A DNA stretch of 64,000 nucleotides, taken from positions 3,410,001-3,474,000 of the forward strand of contig NC_014655.1 in the NCBI RefSeq assembly GCF_000166395.1, read 5' to 3'. A program made the translations under genes and the position numbers. How positions within the stretch are numbered: the first letter of the stretch is position 1; each line of letters starts with the position of its first letter. Below are positions 25,818 through 34,731 of this stretch, piece after piece. The notes beneath the pieces are model-generated. The model made no database searches, was not told the origin of the DNA, and saw nothing but the letters and a program-made list of their open reading frames with translations. The DNA is from Leadbetterella byssophila DSM 17132. Lineage in GTDB: Bacteria; Bacteroidota; Bacteroidia; Cytophagales; Spirosomataceae.

Positions 25818-26720
25818 TTAATACAGTTTTGCTCTTTTGGCTAGGAAGGAGCTCATAATGGGATCAAAGCCTTTTTGGATATCCACCTCAATAAAATCTA
25901 TCTTGTATTGACCACATTTGATCTTTAGCTCATGATAGAAATCTTTCAAGGTTTTCGTATAAGTCTCTTTTACGGCAGAAGGATTAAGTTTTAGCCTTTC
26001 CTGGGTTTCCAAGTCGATAAATTCATACGGACCTTCCGGAAAGTCAAAATCTTTTTCTGTCTTTGGATCTGAAACATGGAAGAGCAAGATCTCATGTTTG
26101 CGGTGTTTGAGGTGTTGTAAGGCGGAGAAGAGTTTCTCTGTGTTTTCAATGTCCTCAAACATGTCGCTGAAGATCACTACCAAAGAGCGTGTGTGTAATT
26201 TTTCAGCTAGTATATGCAGGGTTTCTGCCACTGAAGTAGTGGCAGGTGCATATGGGCGATCTAATACGGACTCTAAATGATGATAGATCTGATGGAGGTG
26301 GGTTCCTGTTGACTTACAAGGGGTTTGGATTTCGATCTGATTAGAGAAAGTGACCAAGCTTACCGCATCTCTTTGTTTTTGAAGCATATTAGCCAAGGTG
26401 GCTGCAGCTAATACAGCGAAATTCAGTTTACCTTGATTCTCCCTGGGATAATACATGGAGGAAGAGACATCCAGAAGTAAATGACACCTCAAGTTCGTCT
26501 CTTCTTCGTAGGTTTTAACAAAGAGTTTGTCTGTCTTGCCAAAGACCTTCCAATCTATATGTCGGGTGCTTTCTCCCGAATTATAGAGCCTGTGTTCCGC
26601 GAATTCAACGGAAAAGCCATGAAAAGGTGATTTGTGAAGGCCTGTAATAAAGCCTTCCACTAATTGTTTGGCGAGAAAATCAATCTTGCCGTATTCCCGT
26701 ACTTTAGATAGGTCTAACAT
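25818..26720 (-). CDS. DUF58 domain protein (von Willebrand A-like)
   Basis: A 300-aa cytoplasmic protein. DUF58 motif GESTRHIDWKVFGKTDKL, followed by a vWA-like fold with MIDAS-type DVSSSM (near residue 91), VSLVTFSNQIE and LVVIFSDMFED. DUF58 proteins generally work with MoxR ATPases next to Bat proteins; here no moxR is adjacent and the gene follows rlpA with a one-base stop-start overlap (TGATG). ATG 26720 is used rather than an upstream TTG. Function is inferred to be in envelope stress or protein assembly. Confidence 0.88.
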   Translation of the reverse strand: MLDLSKVREYGKIDFLAKQLVEGFITGLHKSPFHGFSVEFAEHRLYNSGESTRHIDWKVFGKTDKLFVKTYEEETNLRCHLLLDVSSSMYYPRENQGKLNFAVLAAATLANMLQKQRDAVSLVTFSNQIEIQTPCKSTGTHLHQIYHHLESVLDRPYAPATTSVAETLHILAEKLHTRSLVVIFSDMFEDIENTEKLFSALQHLKHRKHEILLFHVSDPKTEKDFDFPEGPYEFIDLETQERLKLNPSAVKETYTKTLKDFYHELKIKCGQYKIDFIEVDIQKGFDPIMSSFLAKRAKLY

Positions 26721-27232
26721 CAAATTCCTAATGAAACGTGACTAGTTTCTATCGGCAAGTAAGGAATTTTTAAAGGATTTTTCTCTAAACCCAGAAAACA
26801 ATTATAGAATTCCAGCGCAAAGCCATCACGAAGTAACTCCAGGTTATTTTCGAAACCTACTACTTTGGCTGTAATATGTGCTACACCTTTTTCCAGAAAA
26901 CCTAGGTGCTTTGCCGCATCTATGGATAGGTCTATTACTCTGTTTTTAGAATATGGGCCACGATCATTGACTCTCACGATTACCCAGCGACCTGTTTTAG
27001 TATTCTCTACCTCTATTAAGGTGCCAAAGGGTAAAGAGCGATGAGCGCAGGTGTACATGCCTCTGGAAAAAATTTCGCCGCTAGCGGTTTTACGACCCAG
27101 GAACTTGCTGTGGTAATAAGATGCAAGCCCTTTGAAGGAATGGCCTATGTCGACCTTTTGGGCGTAAATACTTAAATGAGTCATTAACAGTATACTTACT
27201 ACTAATGTTATTTTTCTATTTAAATATTTCAT
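26720..27232 (-). CDS. rlpA: RlpA-like septal lytic transglycosylase
   Basis: A 170-aa secreted protein with signal peptide (MKYLNRKITLVVSILLMTHL, cleavage near YAQ). The double-psi beta-barrel carries GLASYYHSKFLGRKTASGE (catalytic Glu in SGE), AHRSLPFGTLIEVEN and VRVNDRGPY (catalytic Asp), followed by RVIDLSIDAAKHLGF. RlpA cleaves naked glycan strands at division sites. No SPOR domain, shorter than the Pseudomonas enzyme. ATG 27232 starts the signal peptide; an in-frame ATG nine codons upstream would disrupt it. Confidence 0.92.
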   Translation of the reverse strand: MKYLNRKITLVVSILLMTHLSIYAQKVDIGHSFKGLASYYHSKFLGRKTASGEIFSRGMYTCAHRSLPFGTLIEVENTKTGRWVIVRVNDRGPYSKNRVIDLSIDAAKHLGFLEKGVAHITAKVVGFENNLELLRDGFALEFYNCFLGLEKNPLKIPYLPIETSHVSLGI

Positions 27233-27395
27233 ACTGCAAATCAATGCATTATTTGGCATTTTATTGTATTAGATGATATGTAAAAGACAGGGTCTATTGA
27301 TTTAATACAATCTTTTGTGGTAAAAATATAATAATTCTGGGCGAAAAAATGAGATTATTTTATTGGTAAATATTTTTTTATTTTTAATTAAACCA

Positions 27396-27403
27396 TATTT
27401 TTG
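27396..27403 (+). promoter_or_regulatory. -7 element of the DUF3276 gene
   Basis: TATTTTTG (TAnnTTTG) 36 nt before the GTG start in a very AT-rich region (27300-27430). No standard -33. Confidence 0.45.
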
Positions 27404-27439
27404 GACGTATTTATAAACCTCTAAAACTAATTAGGCAGC

Positions 27440-27769
27440 GTGGAAAGAGATGATCAAGAAATGATCTACTCAAAAAAAATAAGGGCCGGAAAACGCACTT
27501 ATTTCTTTGATGTAAGATCCACTCGTTCGAATGACTACTATTTGACTATAACCGAAAGTAGAAGATTTCAGAAAGACGGAGACTTTGTTTTTGAGAAGTC
27601 AAAATTATTTGTGTACAAGGAAGACTTAGATAAGGTCGCTGAGGCTTTACAAGAAGCAGTAAATCATATCAAAACGGAATTATTGCCGCATATTGACTTT
27701 GAACAATATCGGAATGCGGAGCCTACAAAGGAATCCAGCGATTTTGATACGACGTACAAGTGGGATTAA
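27440..27769 (+). CDS. PUR-alpha-like DUF3276 nucleic-acid-binding protein
   Basis: A 109-aa protein with a single PUR-type fold: YSKKIRAGKRTYFFDVRSTR, DYYLTITESRRF, and FVYKEDLDKVAEALQEAV, followed by an acidic tail (NAEPTKESSDFDTTYKWD). PUR proteins bind single-stranded DNA or RNA with GGN repeats. The GTG start gives an acidic N-terminal leader as in relatives; an in-frame ATG at 27461 (MIYSKK) is the alternative. Conserved across Bacteroidota; role unknown. Confidence 0.88.
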   Translation: MERDDQEMIYSKKIRAGKRTYFFDVRSTRSNDYYLTITESRRFQKDGDFVFEKSKLFVYKEDLDKVAEALQEAVNHIKTELLPHIDFEQYRNAEPTKESSDFDTTYKWD

Positions 27770-27794
27770 GAAGTATTGCCTGAACTATTCAACC

Positions 27795-29315
27795 TTAGGA
27801 CTCGGTCATTTCCAATATTTCTTCCAATAGTTTTCTATCATTACTCAGTCGGGGTACTTTGTGCTGACCGCCTAGCTTTTCGTTTTTACGTAGCCATTTC
27901 ATAAATGTCCCTTTTGGACAGAAATGAATGACGGGCAATTGTAACGCTAGATCCCTATGCCTTTTTGCATCATAATCTGAGTTGATTTCGCGTAAACTTT
28001 GATCCAATTTTTGGATAAACTCTTGGGGGTTTACTGGATCATGAGCGAGTTCTATGGCCCATTCATGACCACCTTTTGCCTCTGATTCCATAAAAATAGG
28101 GGCAGCCGTATATTCTAATACTTCCAGATTTAGTTCCTGGCAAACCTTGGATAAGGCTTGATCTGCATTCTCTACCATCAATTCCTCCCCAAATACATTT
28201 ATGAAGTGTTTGGTTCTTCCTGATATCTTGATTCTAAATGGATACTTGGATGTGAATTTTATGGTGTCGCCCAATTTATATCTCCACAAGCCGGCATTCG
28301 TTGAAATTACTAAGGCATAGTTCTTGTCCAATTCCACCTCATCCAGAGTCAGTGCCTTGGGGAATGACTTGTCCCAGTCTTCTGCAGGAATGAATTCGAA
28401 GAATACGCCATAATCTAACATCAAAAGCATTTGATCCTGTAAGCTGAGGTCATCTTGAATGGCAAAATACCCTTCTGAAGCATTATAGGATTCCATGTAT
28501 TTGACTTGGGATGAAGGGAATAGCCTTTCCTTAAACATGGTACGATAAGGGGTGAAGGACACTGCTCCGTGGAAGAATACTTCAAAATTTGGCCAAAAAT
28601 CCAAAGCAGATTTAGTTCCTGTTTCTTCCATGATCTTTTCGATCAATACCACACCCCAAGTAGGTACCCCTAACATGGCCACTATATTCTCCGAAGAACA
28701 ATGCTGAATCATATAATTTATCTTGTCTTCCCATTTGTCCAGTAAAGCCACTTCAACGGGTGGTGTACGGAAATATTCAGCCCATTTCGGAAGGTTTTTT
28801 GTGATAATGGCGGAAACGTCTCCGGCTTCTACACTTTCATTGTACGGATTGGGGTGCAGAGATCCATTGATCGAGATTGATTTCCCGGTAAATAACTGGG
28901 TGTTTGGAGTATTCTCTACATAGAGGCTCAAAACATCTCTCCCTCCTCTATAATTACACTCATGTAAGGCTTCTTCAGAGACCGGAATAAATTTGCTTCT
29001 GGCATTAGTAGTACCGGAAGATTTGGAAAACCAAGTGATTTCAGATGGCCAGGCTATATTTTTTTCTCCTTTCAAAACTCTTTCCATCCAAGGAAAAAAC
29101 TCTTCATAGGTTACTACTGGTACCCTTTCCTGGAAATCTTTTATGGTCTTGATATCTGAAAAACCATAGTGCTGGCCAAACTCCGTGAACCTTGCTCTTT
29201 CAATGAGGTTGTGGAATACATTAAATTGGGTTTCAATGGGGTAGTTCCTGAAATGATCAATCCTACCTATCCTGCTTTTCATGAAAAACCCTATTACTTC
29301 ATTGACTAGGCTCAA
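27795..29315 (-). CDS. GH3 family acyl-amido synthetase-like protein
   Basis: A 506-aa member of the GH3 (auxin-responsive) branch of adenylate-forming enzymes. Motifs: TWFSKSSGTTNARSKFIPVS (ATP/AMP site), MESYNASEGYFAIQDD, LVISTNAGLWRYKLGDTIKF and ISGRTKHFINVFGEELMVE. Plant GH3s conjugate hormones to amino acids; the bacterial substrate is unknown. The family N terminus requires the TTG start at 29315 (MSLVNEVIG); the next ATG is 11 codons later. Lies 42 nt downstream of a TonB-dependent receptor on the same strand, so they are probably one transcript. Confidence 0.9.
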   Translation of the reverse strand: MSLVNEVIGFFMKSRIGRIDHFRNYPIETQFNVFHNLIERARFTEFGQHYGFSDIKTIKDFQERVPVVTYEEFFPWMERVLKGEKNIAWPSEITWFSKSSGTTNARSKFIPVSEEALHECNYRGGRDVLSLYVENTPNTQLFTGKSISINGSLHPNPYNESVEAGDVSAIITKNLPKWAEYFRTPPVEVALLDKWEDKINYMIQHCSSENIVAMLGVPTWGVVLIEKIMEETGTKSALDFWPNFEVFFHGAVSFTPYRTMFKERLFPSSQVKYMESYNASEGYFAIQDDLSLQDQMLLMLDYGVFFEFIPAEDWDKSFPKALTLDEVELDKNYALVISTNAGLWRYKLGDTIKFTSKYPFRIKISGRTKHFINVFGEELMVENADQALSKVCQELNLEVLEYTAAPIFMESEAKGGHEWAIELAHDPVNPQEFIQKLDQSLREINSDYDAKRHRDLALQLPVIHFCPKGTFMKWLRKNEKLGGQHKVPRLSNDRKLLEEILEMTES

Positions 29316-29357
29316 GGTGCTTGCAATTTATTCTAAAGCGAAATTACGGATTATTAT

Positions 29358-31370
29358 TTAGATTCTAAATTTTAGGTATGCTCCTCCGTTCCAGTTCCGC
29401 GTGGGAGAGGGGTTGTAAAATCTATTCCCCACTGCATTGAAATCATAACCTAAAGCATACTCTTTATTCAATAAATTATCCACTCCACCAAATACTTGTA
29501 AACTAAGGCTTGGGCTTATTTTTCCTTGCCAACCTATACGGGCCCTACTGGTCCAGAAAGGTTCTGTTTTAGCCTCATTTTTGTTGGTCAGAAACATTGA
29601 GCTCTGTCTTCCGAAATCCGAGTTAAGGAATATTCCGGAACGGTGATTCATACGTATTCCCAAAGCTATTTCAGTGTCTGGGATACCCGGTAGTTTGTTG
29701 CCTTTTAAATCCACTCCTTCGTTTACAAAATCGGCAAAGGTATATTTATTGAAGTTAGCATTGGCATATGCCTCCAGAAAGAGATTTTTTCCCAATTTTC
29801 CATTAAAGCGGTTGCTCCACTCTATTCCCCTTTGAATTATTTCTCCTGTGTTCAAAAAATACTCTCCTCCGTCTTCAGTCACCATTCTAACGAGGGCGTC
29901 TTTGATATTTTGATGGTATAGACTTAGTTCCGACTGGAGATGGCGTGTCCATCTGGCCTTGATTCCCAACTCATGTCCTATACCTTTTTCCGCTGCGAGG
30001 CCCAGATTCTTATTGTATTCGTAATTGGCCGTCATCTCCTGGGCGGTTGGAGGGGAATAGCCTTGAGTGAAGCTGTAGTATATGCTTTTCCCAGGTGTTA
30101 AAGCATGTAAGATGGAAAATCTGGGTGTCCATGGAGTACCGGGTCTTCCCTCTACATCAAGGGGGGCAGTTATATTATGGTAATACTGGGTATTATAGCT
30201 AATTCCGGCGGTTATGAAGGTCTTTTCTAGTAGAACATACTGTCCCTGTAGGAAGTGGGTGAGTTGGCGTGCGTCCAGATCGGTGAAATATTGTTGGACG
30301 CCCGGCGTGCCTAAATTATTTTGTTTAACATCAAAGGTAGAGGAAGTGAAGATTCCTTCTGAACCCAAGGTCCAGGTCCAATCCTTGATCTTCTTTTCTA
30401 GTACAGATCTATAACCTCCTGTTCTTTCTTCTCTGAATTCATAGCTGGTGATGAATGGGTTTTGTAAGTCGTTAGAGGATAGAAAGAGGCTATTACTCCA
30501 GGTAAAGCCTGATCCTACATCCCAATGATGCTGCAATCCTGCCAATAGGAAATCCTGAATGATCCCTGCCTGTTGTTGCTTAGAAGAAGGGAGGGTAGGT
30601 GTGGCCGGTCTGGAGGCTTTTCTGTTATCTTGCATTTGTGCCAAAGTCAATCCTCCCGGCGTTTGGTAGTCTGTGGAGGCATATACAAATGAGAGATTTA
30701 ATTGGTGCTTTTTGTTCGGTCTGTAGCTCCCTGCAAGGGTGAGGTTTTGCCCTTTGCTGTTGGAATGGTCGCGGTACCCGTCGCTTGACCTACTGGAATA
30801 AGCTGCTGTGATTTGGTATTGATCAGAGCCGTATTGGTATTGGGCAGAATAATTAAGAGTATTGTAGTCTCCCAACTGTACACCTGCTTTGATTTCATGC
30901 CCATGAGTAGTACTAGAGGTATTTAACTGAACTACACCTCCGTTTCCAGCACCGAACGTGGAACCTGTGGGGCCTTTCATGATTTCAATTTGTCCCAAAG
31001 TATTAAAGTCCATCAGGTTGAGATAGGAAGTGCCGTTAGCATCCGTAAGCGGGATCCCGTTAAAATAGATTTTCACGTTTCTTACTCCGTATGGAGAACG
31101 AAGCGAGGAGCCACGTAGGGCTAATCGATAGCTACCTGGGGAACGTTCCTCTAATCGAACTCCGGGATAAGCATTAAATAAAGGCAATGGGTCAGAAAGG
31201 GCATAACGCTGTATTTCTGCGGTTCCTATGGCGTGTATACTGGCTGCAGTGATTATTGACTTTTTTTTGCTTTCGTATCCTTTTACGGTAAATTCCGGTA
31301 GAGTATGTAGGGTGTCCAATTGCGCTTGGGCATAGGTGGATAGGAGCAAGAAAAAAAGTAATCGTTTCAT
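29358..31370 (-). CDS. TonB-dependent outer membrane receptor
   Basis: A 670-aa receptor with signal peptide (MKRLLFFLLLSTYAQAQ). Plug domain about 25-150: LPLFNAYPGVRLEERSPGSY, LALRGSSLRSPYGVRNVKIY, GQIEIMKGPTGSTFGAGNGG. The remaining 500 residues are barrel strands ending in the aromatic/hydrophobic YLKFRI. No carboxypeptidase-like N-terminal domain, no SusD partner, so it fits the siderophore/cofactor group rather than polysaccharide uptake. Ligand unknown; a heme operon lies 7 kb away and this receptor could serve it. Has its own promoter and precedes the GH3 gene. Confidence 0.93.
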   Translation of the reverse strand: MKRLLFFLLLSTYAQAQLDTLHTLPEFTVKGYESKKKSIITAASIHAIGTAEIQRYALSDPLPLFNAYPGVRLEERSPGSYRLALRGSSLRSPYGVRNVKIYFNGIPLTDANGTSYLNLMDFNTLGQIEIMKGPTGSTFGAGNGGVVQLNTSSTTHGHEIKAGVQLGDYNTLNYSAQYQYGSDQYQITAAYSSRSSDGYRDHSNSKGQNLTLAGSYRPNKKHQLNLSFVYASTDYQTPGGLTLAQMQDNRKASRPATPTLPSSKQQQAGIIQDFLLAGLQHHWDVGSGFTWSNSLFLSSNDLQNPFITSYEFREERTGGYRSVLEKKIKDWTWTLGSEGIFTSSTFDVKQNNLGTPGVQQYFTDLDARQLTHFLQGQYVLLEKTFITAGISYNTQYYHNITAPLDVEGRPGTPWTPRFSILHALTPGKSIYYSFTQGYSPPTAQEMTANYEYNKNLGLAAEKGIGHELGIKARWTRHLQSELSLYHQNIKDALVRMVTEDGGEYFLNTGEIIQRGIEWSNRFNGKLGKNLFLEAYANANFNKYTFADFVNEGVDLKGNKLPGIPDTEIALGIRMNHRSGIFLNSDFGRQSSMFLTNKNEAKTEPFWTSRARIGWQGKISPSLSLQVFGGVDNLLNKEYALGYDFNAVGNRFYNPSPTRNWNGGAYLKFRI

Positions 31371-31390
31371 AGGAACAGTTAGGTAGTCTG

Positions 31391-31420
31391 CAAATATGAG
31401 CGATTAATCCCTAAATCCAA
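31391..31420 (-). promoter_or_regulatory. Promoter of the TonB receptor-GH3 operon
   Basis: On the minus strand TTG (31418-31420), 19 nt, CATATTTG (31391-31398), one mismatch to TAnnTTTG, 20 nt before the receptor ATG. Confidence 0.55.
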
Positions 31421-31481
31421 TAGGCCTATCTCTACATGATTTTCCGTTTTAGTCTTGGAAATATCATTTTTTTTTCGTAAC

Positions 31482-31919
31482 TTAATATATAGAAAGGTAG
31501 ATATTTACTTCTGCATTTGACCAGTCGGCACTTCTTTCATCATATACTTCCAGGTCGAAGCCATAAGCTCTATTTATAGGAGTACTCCAAATTTCTCTCC
31601 ATGCTGCTGCTATACAATCCGGCATTTGTCCTTTGGCAGTGATTATTTGGTAATATTGTTCGGGGATGTACAGTTCATGTAGTCCTTCTGGTACAGGGGT
31701 GTTTTCCGGGACTTCGCAGCCTATGAAATAGGAATAGTCGCCATTGTGGTCTGATACGTAGTCGTAGTAAACCGTATAAATGTTATCACTCTTTTTATTC
31801 GGAATTTTCTGAGCGATATTTTCAGAAGTGAATGCCTGCCAAAGTCCGCCACAATCTCTTGAGGCATCTCCGTTTTGGTTTCGGGTAGGATGAGGGAGTT
31901 TTAATCCAATCAGCTTCAT
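31482..31919 (-). CDS. GyrI-like/AraC effector-binding-domain protein (stand-alone)
   Basis: A 145-aa protein consisting only of a GyrI/effector-binding fold: DNIYTVYYDYVSDHNGDYSY, IGCEVPENTPVPEGL, and AAWREIWSTPINRAYGFDLE with the conserved aromatic ending EVYDER. No DNA-binding domain is present. Such solo domains bind or hydrolyse small molecules, or act as SbmC/Cass2-like binders. Its neighbour is a VOC protein on the same strand, 108 nt upstream. Confidence 0.85.
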   Translation of the reverse strand: MKLIGLKLPHPTRNQNGDASRDCGGLWQAFTSENIAQKIPNKKSDNIYTVYYDYVSDHNGDYSYFIGCEVPENTPVPEGLHELYIPEQYYQIITAKGQMPDCIAAAWREIWSTPINRAYGFDLEVYDERSADWSNAEVNIYLSIY

Positions 31920-32027
31920 TATTGATTTTAAGTAATAGGGAATAAATGTAAGGAAATGTTAGGTAAGTATGCCCGTGTCTGTTTCCTCCCTACGGAATAT
32001 ATTTATTTAAAGGCAAAGTTTCGACTC

Positions 32028-32381
32028 TTAAAGCACTTGGCACACTTCCAGGATGTTTCCGTCAGGGTCGTAGAAGTTGAAGTAGCATACTTCTTCTTCC
32101 TTTTTCAGTTCTCCTACTGGTATGTTCAGTTTCAGGAAGTGCTGGTACGTTTCTTCTGCGTTATCTGTCTTGAATATGGGATAAGTGGAAGTTTTGGGAT
32201 TAGGGCTAATGGGCTCATCTGTCACCCATAGGGTGATACTGACAGGACAGGAGGTGTCAAGAGTCAGGAGTTGATCCGTTTCATAAATGATTTCAAATCC
32301 CAGTTTTTCCGTGTACCATTTTTTGGATTGAGACAGATCAGTCACTCGAATAATCAGGGTGTCAATGCCTATAAGCTTCAT
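32028..32381 (-). CDS. VOC/glyoxalase superfamily protein
   Basis: A 117-aa protein with two beta-alpha-beta-beta-beta modules. Segments: TLIIRVTDLSQSKKWYTEKL (helix after first strand), GFEIIYETDQLLTLDT, and CYFNFYDPDGNILEVCQVL (closing module with the usual DPDGN and Glu). Members include glyoxalases, dioxygenases and resistance proteins; the substrate cannot be deduced. ATG 32381 (MKLIGIDTL) is used since the longer frame enters the tRNA gene. Probably grouped with the GyrI-like gene. Confidence 0.85.
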   Translation of the reverse strand: MKLIGIDTLIIRVTDLSQSKKWYTEKLGFEIIYETDQLLTLDTSCPVSITLWVTDEPISPNPKTSTYPIFKTDNAEETYQHFLKLNIPVGELKKEEEVCYFNFYDPDGNILEVCQVL

Positions 32382-32471
32382 TTTGAATAGGGTAGATGAT
32401 AGAGGTAAAATTAATTTCAAAAAAAATGTCTCGCAAATTTCCTTATGTAAGAAACTTACGAGACATGATTG

Positions 32472-32543
32472 TAGCCCCGGAGGGAATCGAACCCCCACCA
32501 AAGGTACCGGAAACCTTCGTTCTATCCTTTAAACTACAGGGCC
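32472..32543 (-). tRNA. tRNA-Arg (anticodon CCG)
   Basis: Minus-strand cloverleaf: acceptor GGCCCTG/CGGGGCT with discriminator A; D arm GTTT...GAAC; anticodon arm AAGGT-TTCCGGT-ACCTT with anticodon CCG (reads CGG); T arm GGGGG-TTCGATT-CCCTC. CCA is not encoded. Confidence 0.95.
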
Positions 32544-32574
32544 AAAAAGTACGCAAAGATACTCTTTTCCGCCC

Positions 32575-33105
32575 TTAGATGGTAGTGGGAGAATTAAAAA
32601 AAGTCTGTTTCAAGGATTCTGTGTCCTCAGGGTTTAGTCGCCCGGCCATCAATAACCTCAATTGCCTTCTATGAAGGGCTCTTTCAAATTGAAGCTTTTC
32701 TTCTTCGGTTTCTGGTATAGCTTCTGAAACCTCTATGGGGCGGCCACTTTGATCTACGGCCACAAAGGTCAAGAAGGCTTGGTTTGTCTTCTTCTTAGTG
32801 CCAGCCGGTATATTTTCTGAATACACATCTACCACCACTTCCATGGAGGTATTAAAGGCACGGGTGATCTTAGCTTCAAGTGTAATGACGTTACCTAAGG
32901 GAATGGGATTTACAAAGGATACATGATCCACTGAAGCGGTGACTACTATTCTATTGCTATGTTTTTGAGCACAAATGGCTCCGGCTATATCTACTAAGCG
33001 CATGAGGTTTCCACCCATAAGATTGGAGAGGGTGTTGGTATCGTTAGGCAATACCATTTCAGTCATAATGGTGTGGGAGTCTTTTACGTATTTTGCTTTA
33101 GGCAT
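32575..33105 (-). CDS. Acyl-CoA thioesterase, hotdog fold
   Basis: A 176-aa protein of the YciA/BFIT-type cytosolic thioesterases. Key segments: TNTLSNLMGGNLMRLVDIAG (helix of the hotdog fold with catalytic-site Asp), TASVDHVSFVNPIPLGNVI, and NQAFLTFVAVDQSGRPIEV. It hydrolyses acyl-CoA; chain preference unknown. A C-terminal helical extension (about 130-176, ETEEEKLQFERALHRRQLR) is longer than in YciA. Transcribed away from dgkA with its own -7 element. Confidence 0.93.
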   Translation of the reverse strand: MPKAKYVKDSHTIMTEMVLPNDTNTLSNLMGGNLMRLVDIAGAICAQKHSNRIVVTASVDHVSFVNPIPLGNVITLEAKITRAFNTSMEVVVDVYSENIPAGTKKKTNQAFLTFVAVDQSGRPIEVSEAIPETEEEKLQFERALHRRQLRLLMAGRLNPEDTESLKQTFFNSPTTI

Positions 33106-33118
33106 GAACTTTTTTTCA

Positions 33119-33126
33119 CAAAGTTA
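33119..33126 (-). promoter_or_regulatory. -7 element of the thioesterase gene
   Basis: On the minus strand TAACTTTG (TAnnTTTG), 13 nt before the ATG. Confidence 0.5.
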
Positions 33127-33159
33127 GATAATTTAGCAGAGACTGTAAATTAGCCAACT

Positions 33160-33528
33160 ATGGATTTTAAGCGAATGTTCAGGAGTTTCCGTTTTGCAGG
33201 TAAGGGTTTATACCAACTGGCCTTACAGGAAAACAATGCTAAATTTCACCTTCTAGCTACCGTGTTGGTACTGATGGGGGGCGGGTATTTTCACTTGAAT
33301 ACCGTGGAGTGGTGTTTGGTAACTTTTGCCATCGTTTTGGTTTGGGCTGCGGAGGCTATAAATACTGCTTTGGAGGTTCTATGCGACAGGATTAGTACCC
33401 AGAAAGATCCCATGATAGGTAAAGTAAAAGACCTAGCTGCAGGTGGGGTACTAGTCTGCGCTATGGGAGCATTTGCTGTAGGAGTTTTCATCTTTGGACC
33501 AAGAATCTTAGCGTTTTTTCAGGGATAA
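33160..33528 (+). CDS. dgkA: Diacylglycerol/undecaprenol kinase
   Basis: A 122-aa inner-membrane protein with three predicted spans (about 30-47, 50-68, 97-118). The family motif is EAINTALEVLCDRI with catalytic Glu, preceded by AENNAKFHLLATV-like sequence here as QENNAKFHLLAT (conserved E-x-N and His). In most Gram-positive and many Bacteroidota species this family phosphorylates undecaprenol for cell wall synthesis; lipid specificity is not decidable from sequence. Lies 30 nt before purM, which has its own promoter overlapping the dgkA end. Confidence 0.94.
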   Translation: MDFKRMFRSFRFAGKGLYQLALQENNAKFHLLATVLVLMGGGYFHLNTVEWCLVTFAIVLVWAAEAINTALEVLCDRISTQKDPMIGKVKDLAAGGVLVCAMGAFAVGVFIFGPRILAFFQG

Positions 33529-33533
33529 TTCCC

Positions 33534-33541
33534 TAATTTTG
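33534..33541 (+). promoter_or_regulatory. -7 element of purM with shared purine-gene extension
   Basis: TAATTTTG followed by CGCCAAA; the 15 bases from 33534 to 33548 are identical to those upstream of purQ (52186-52200). About 18 nt before ATG 33559. Confidence 0.6.
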
Positions 33542-33558
33542 CGCCAAATTCTTTTATT

Positions 33559-34731
33559 ATGTCAGAGAGATACATGCAGCGGGGAGTGTCCGCTTCGAAA
33601 GAGGATGTGCATAAGGCCATCGAGAAGTTAGATAAAGGACTTTATCCTAAAGCATTTTGTAAGATCTCTCCGGATATTCTCGGAGGGGATGAGGAGTATT
33701 GTAATATCATGCATGCTGACGGAGCGGGTACAAAGACCTCTCTGGCTTATTTGTATTGGAAAGAAACCGGAGATCTTTCCGTTTGGAAAGGTATTGCACA
33801 GGATTCTATCATCATGAATACAGATGATCTGATTTGTGTAGGGGCTACCGGTCCTATCCTGATGTCCTCTTCTATTGATAGAAATAAACAGAAAGTTCCG
33901 GGTGAAGTAATTTCAGCTATCATCAACGGCTCTGAGGAAGTGCTTGAGATGTTACGTCAAAACGGAATAGAGATCTACAGTACAGGCGGAGAAACTGCTG
34001 ACGTAGGTGATTTAGTACAAACCATCACGGTTAATACTACGGTGATTTCTAGGATGAAGCGTGCTGATGTGATTTCTAATGATCAAATACAAGCGGGGGA
34101 CGTGATCGTAGGATTAGCCTCCTTTGGTCAGGCTACTTATGAGACGGAATACAATGGTGGTATGGGTTCTAACGGATTAACTTCTGCCCGTCACGATGTC
34201 TTAGGTAAAAAGTACGCTGAAAAATATCCGGAAAGTTATGATGGAAGCATAAATGCAGATCTTGTTTATTCCGGTTCAAAGGATTTGCTGGATCCTATAG
34301 CGGTTAGTGAGGATCTAATGGTAAACGTAGGAAAACTAATCCTTTCTCCTACCCGTACTTATGCTCCAATAGTAAAAGAACTTTTGAGTGCATTAAAAGG
34401 AAAGATTCACGGCATGGTGCACTGTAGTGGAGGAGCGCAAACTAAGGTACTTCATTTTGTAGATAAGGTTCATGTGATCAAAGATAACCTTTTCCCTATT
34501 CCTCCATTGTTCAAACTGATCCAAGAGGAAAGTGGAACCTCTTGGTCTGAGATGTACAAAGTGTTCAATATGGGACATAGATTAGAAGTATATCTTCCTG
34601 AAGAATTAGCTCCAAAAGTGATGGAAATCGCGTCTTCATTTGGTGTGGAGAGTAGAATTGTAGGTAGAGTTGAAGCTTCAGAAGAGAAGAGATTGACTAT
34701 CCGTTCAGAGTTTGGTGAATTCACCTACTAG
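33559..34731 (+). CDS. purM: Phosphoribosylaminoimidazole (AIR) synthetase
   Basis: A 390-aa PurM-family ATP-grasp-like enzyme closing the imidazole ring in purine synthesis (FGAM to AIR). Motifs: NIMHADGAGTKTSLAYLYWK, DSIIMNTDDLICVGATGP, STGGETADVGDLVQTI, GDVIVGLASFGQATYETEY and GMVHCSGGAQTKVLHFVDK. Longer and somewhat diverged from E. coli PurM (345 aa), as usual in Bacteroidota. Its promoter shares a 15-nt element with purQ at 52 kb, suggesting common control. Confidence 0.95.
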   Translation: MSERYMQRGVSASKEDVHKAIEKLDKGLYPKAFCKISPDILGGDEEYCNIMHADGAGTKTSLAYLYWKETGDLSVWKGIAQDSIIMNTDDLICVGATGPILMSSSIDRNKQKVPGEVISAIINGSEEVLEMLRQNGIEIYSTGGETADVGDLVQTITVNTTVISRMKRADVISNDQIQAGDVIVGLASFGQATYETEYNGGMGSNGLTSARHDVLGKKYAEKYPESYDGSINADLVYSGSKDLLDPIAVSEDLMVNVGKLILSPTRTYAPIVKELLSALKGKIHGMVHCSGGAQTKVLHFVDKVHVIKDNLFPIPPLFKLIQEESGTSWSEMYKVFNMGHRLEVYLPEELAPKVMEIASSFGVESRIVGRVEASEEKRLTIRSEFGEFTY

